Assembly: GCA_009778415.1 (NCBI GenBank) | Contig: WRJV01000167.1 | Span: 1-5,468 of the forward strand | DNA: 5,468 bases | Direction of reading: 5' to 3' | Source: Clostridiales bacterium | Lineage (GTDB): Bacteria > Bacillota > Clostridia > Peptostreptococcales > Anaerovoracaceae | Shown here: positions 5,444 to 5,468 of the stretch, piece after piece | Numbering within the stretch: position 1 is the stretch's first letter | How the letters are laid out: each line of letters opens with the position of its first letter | Made by a program: the position numbers and the translations under genes | The notes under the pieces: model-generated | Database searches by the model: none | What the model was told of the DNA's origin: nothing | Seen by the model: the letters and a program-made list of their open reading frames with translations, nothing else

Positions 5444-5468
5444 TTTGGAGTTTGTAGTTTGTAGTTGG
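5428..5468 (+). repeat. AGTTGGT-type heptanucleotide array (right), overlapping the 3' end of tagA
   Basis: From 5428 the sequence falls into 7-base register: AGTTTGG (5428-5434), AGTGGGT (5435-5441), AGTTTGG (5442-5448), AGTTTGT (5449-5455), AGTTTGT (5456-5462) and AGTTGG to the window end. There is no C after 5421. Unit type and orientation match the left array, although these copies are more degenerate and enriched in GTTTG variants. The first two units encode the last residues of the glycosyltransferase, and the junction 5441-5443 provides its TAG stop. No hairpin terminator is seen in the 25 bases after the stop. The array runs off the window. Confidence 0.92.

Noticed and set aside
5444..5468. 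Transcription terminator after the last gene
   Set aside because: The 25 bases after the stop contain no C on this strand and no G-C stem or T-tract, so no intrinsic hairpin can form from them.

Overview
The window looks like chromosomal DNA from a Firmicutes (Clostridia-type) bacterium. The evidence is gene content (a CsaB-type pyruvyl transferase next to a TagA/WecG-type glycosyltransferase and a DUF5693-like membrane protein), strong AGGAGG-type ribosome binding sites, very tight same-strand packing, and heavy use of ATA (Ile) and AGG/AGA (Arg) codons despite a moderate GC content. No species-level call is possible.

Layout: all five credible genes are on the + strand and occupy about 80-5443 almost without gaps. 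They are: (1) nnrD, ADP/ATP-dependent NAD(P)HX dehydratase, 80-985; (2) a small exported protein of unknown function, 988-1383; (3) a large membrane protein with a roughly 380-residue extracytoplasmic part and a multi-spanning C-terminal half, DUF5693-like, 1403-3598; (4) csaB, polysaccharide pyruvyl transferase, 3591-4688; (5) a TagA/WecG/CpsF-family N-acetylmannosaminyltransferase, 4691-5443. The junctions are 2 bp, 19 bp, an 8 bp overlap and 2 bp, so the genes are very probably one transcription unit. No promoter or terminator can be recognised inside the window, and no intergenic stretch exceeds 300 bases.

Genes 3-5 suggest a cell-surface glycopolymer module. The TagA-type enzyme would add ManNAc to an undecaprenyl-PP-GlcNAc carrier. 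CsaB would put a pyruvate ketal on the polymer, the modification that SLH-domain S-layer proteins bind in other Firmicutes. The DUF5693-like protein may act in the same pathway at the membrane, but its function is unknown. nnrD is a metabolite-repair gene and has no evident functional link to the rest.

The most unusual feature is that the five-gene block is bracketed by the same heptanucleotide tandem repeat (consensus AGTTGGT), in the same orientation on both sides. The left array (1-127, running off the window edge) contains no C on this strand, has a 42 bp higher-order period, and merges into the 5' end of nnrD, for which it appears to supply both the Shine-Dalgarno sequence and the start codon. 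The right array (from 5428, running off the other edge) encodes the last five residues and the TAG stop of the glycosyltransferase gene. This suggests repeat expansion or repeat-mediated rearrangement directly at gene ends.
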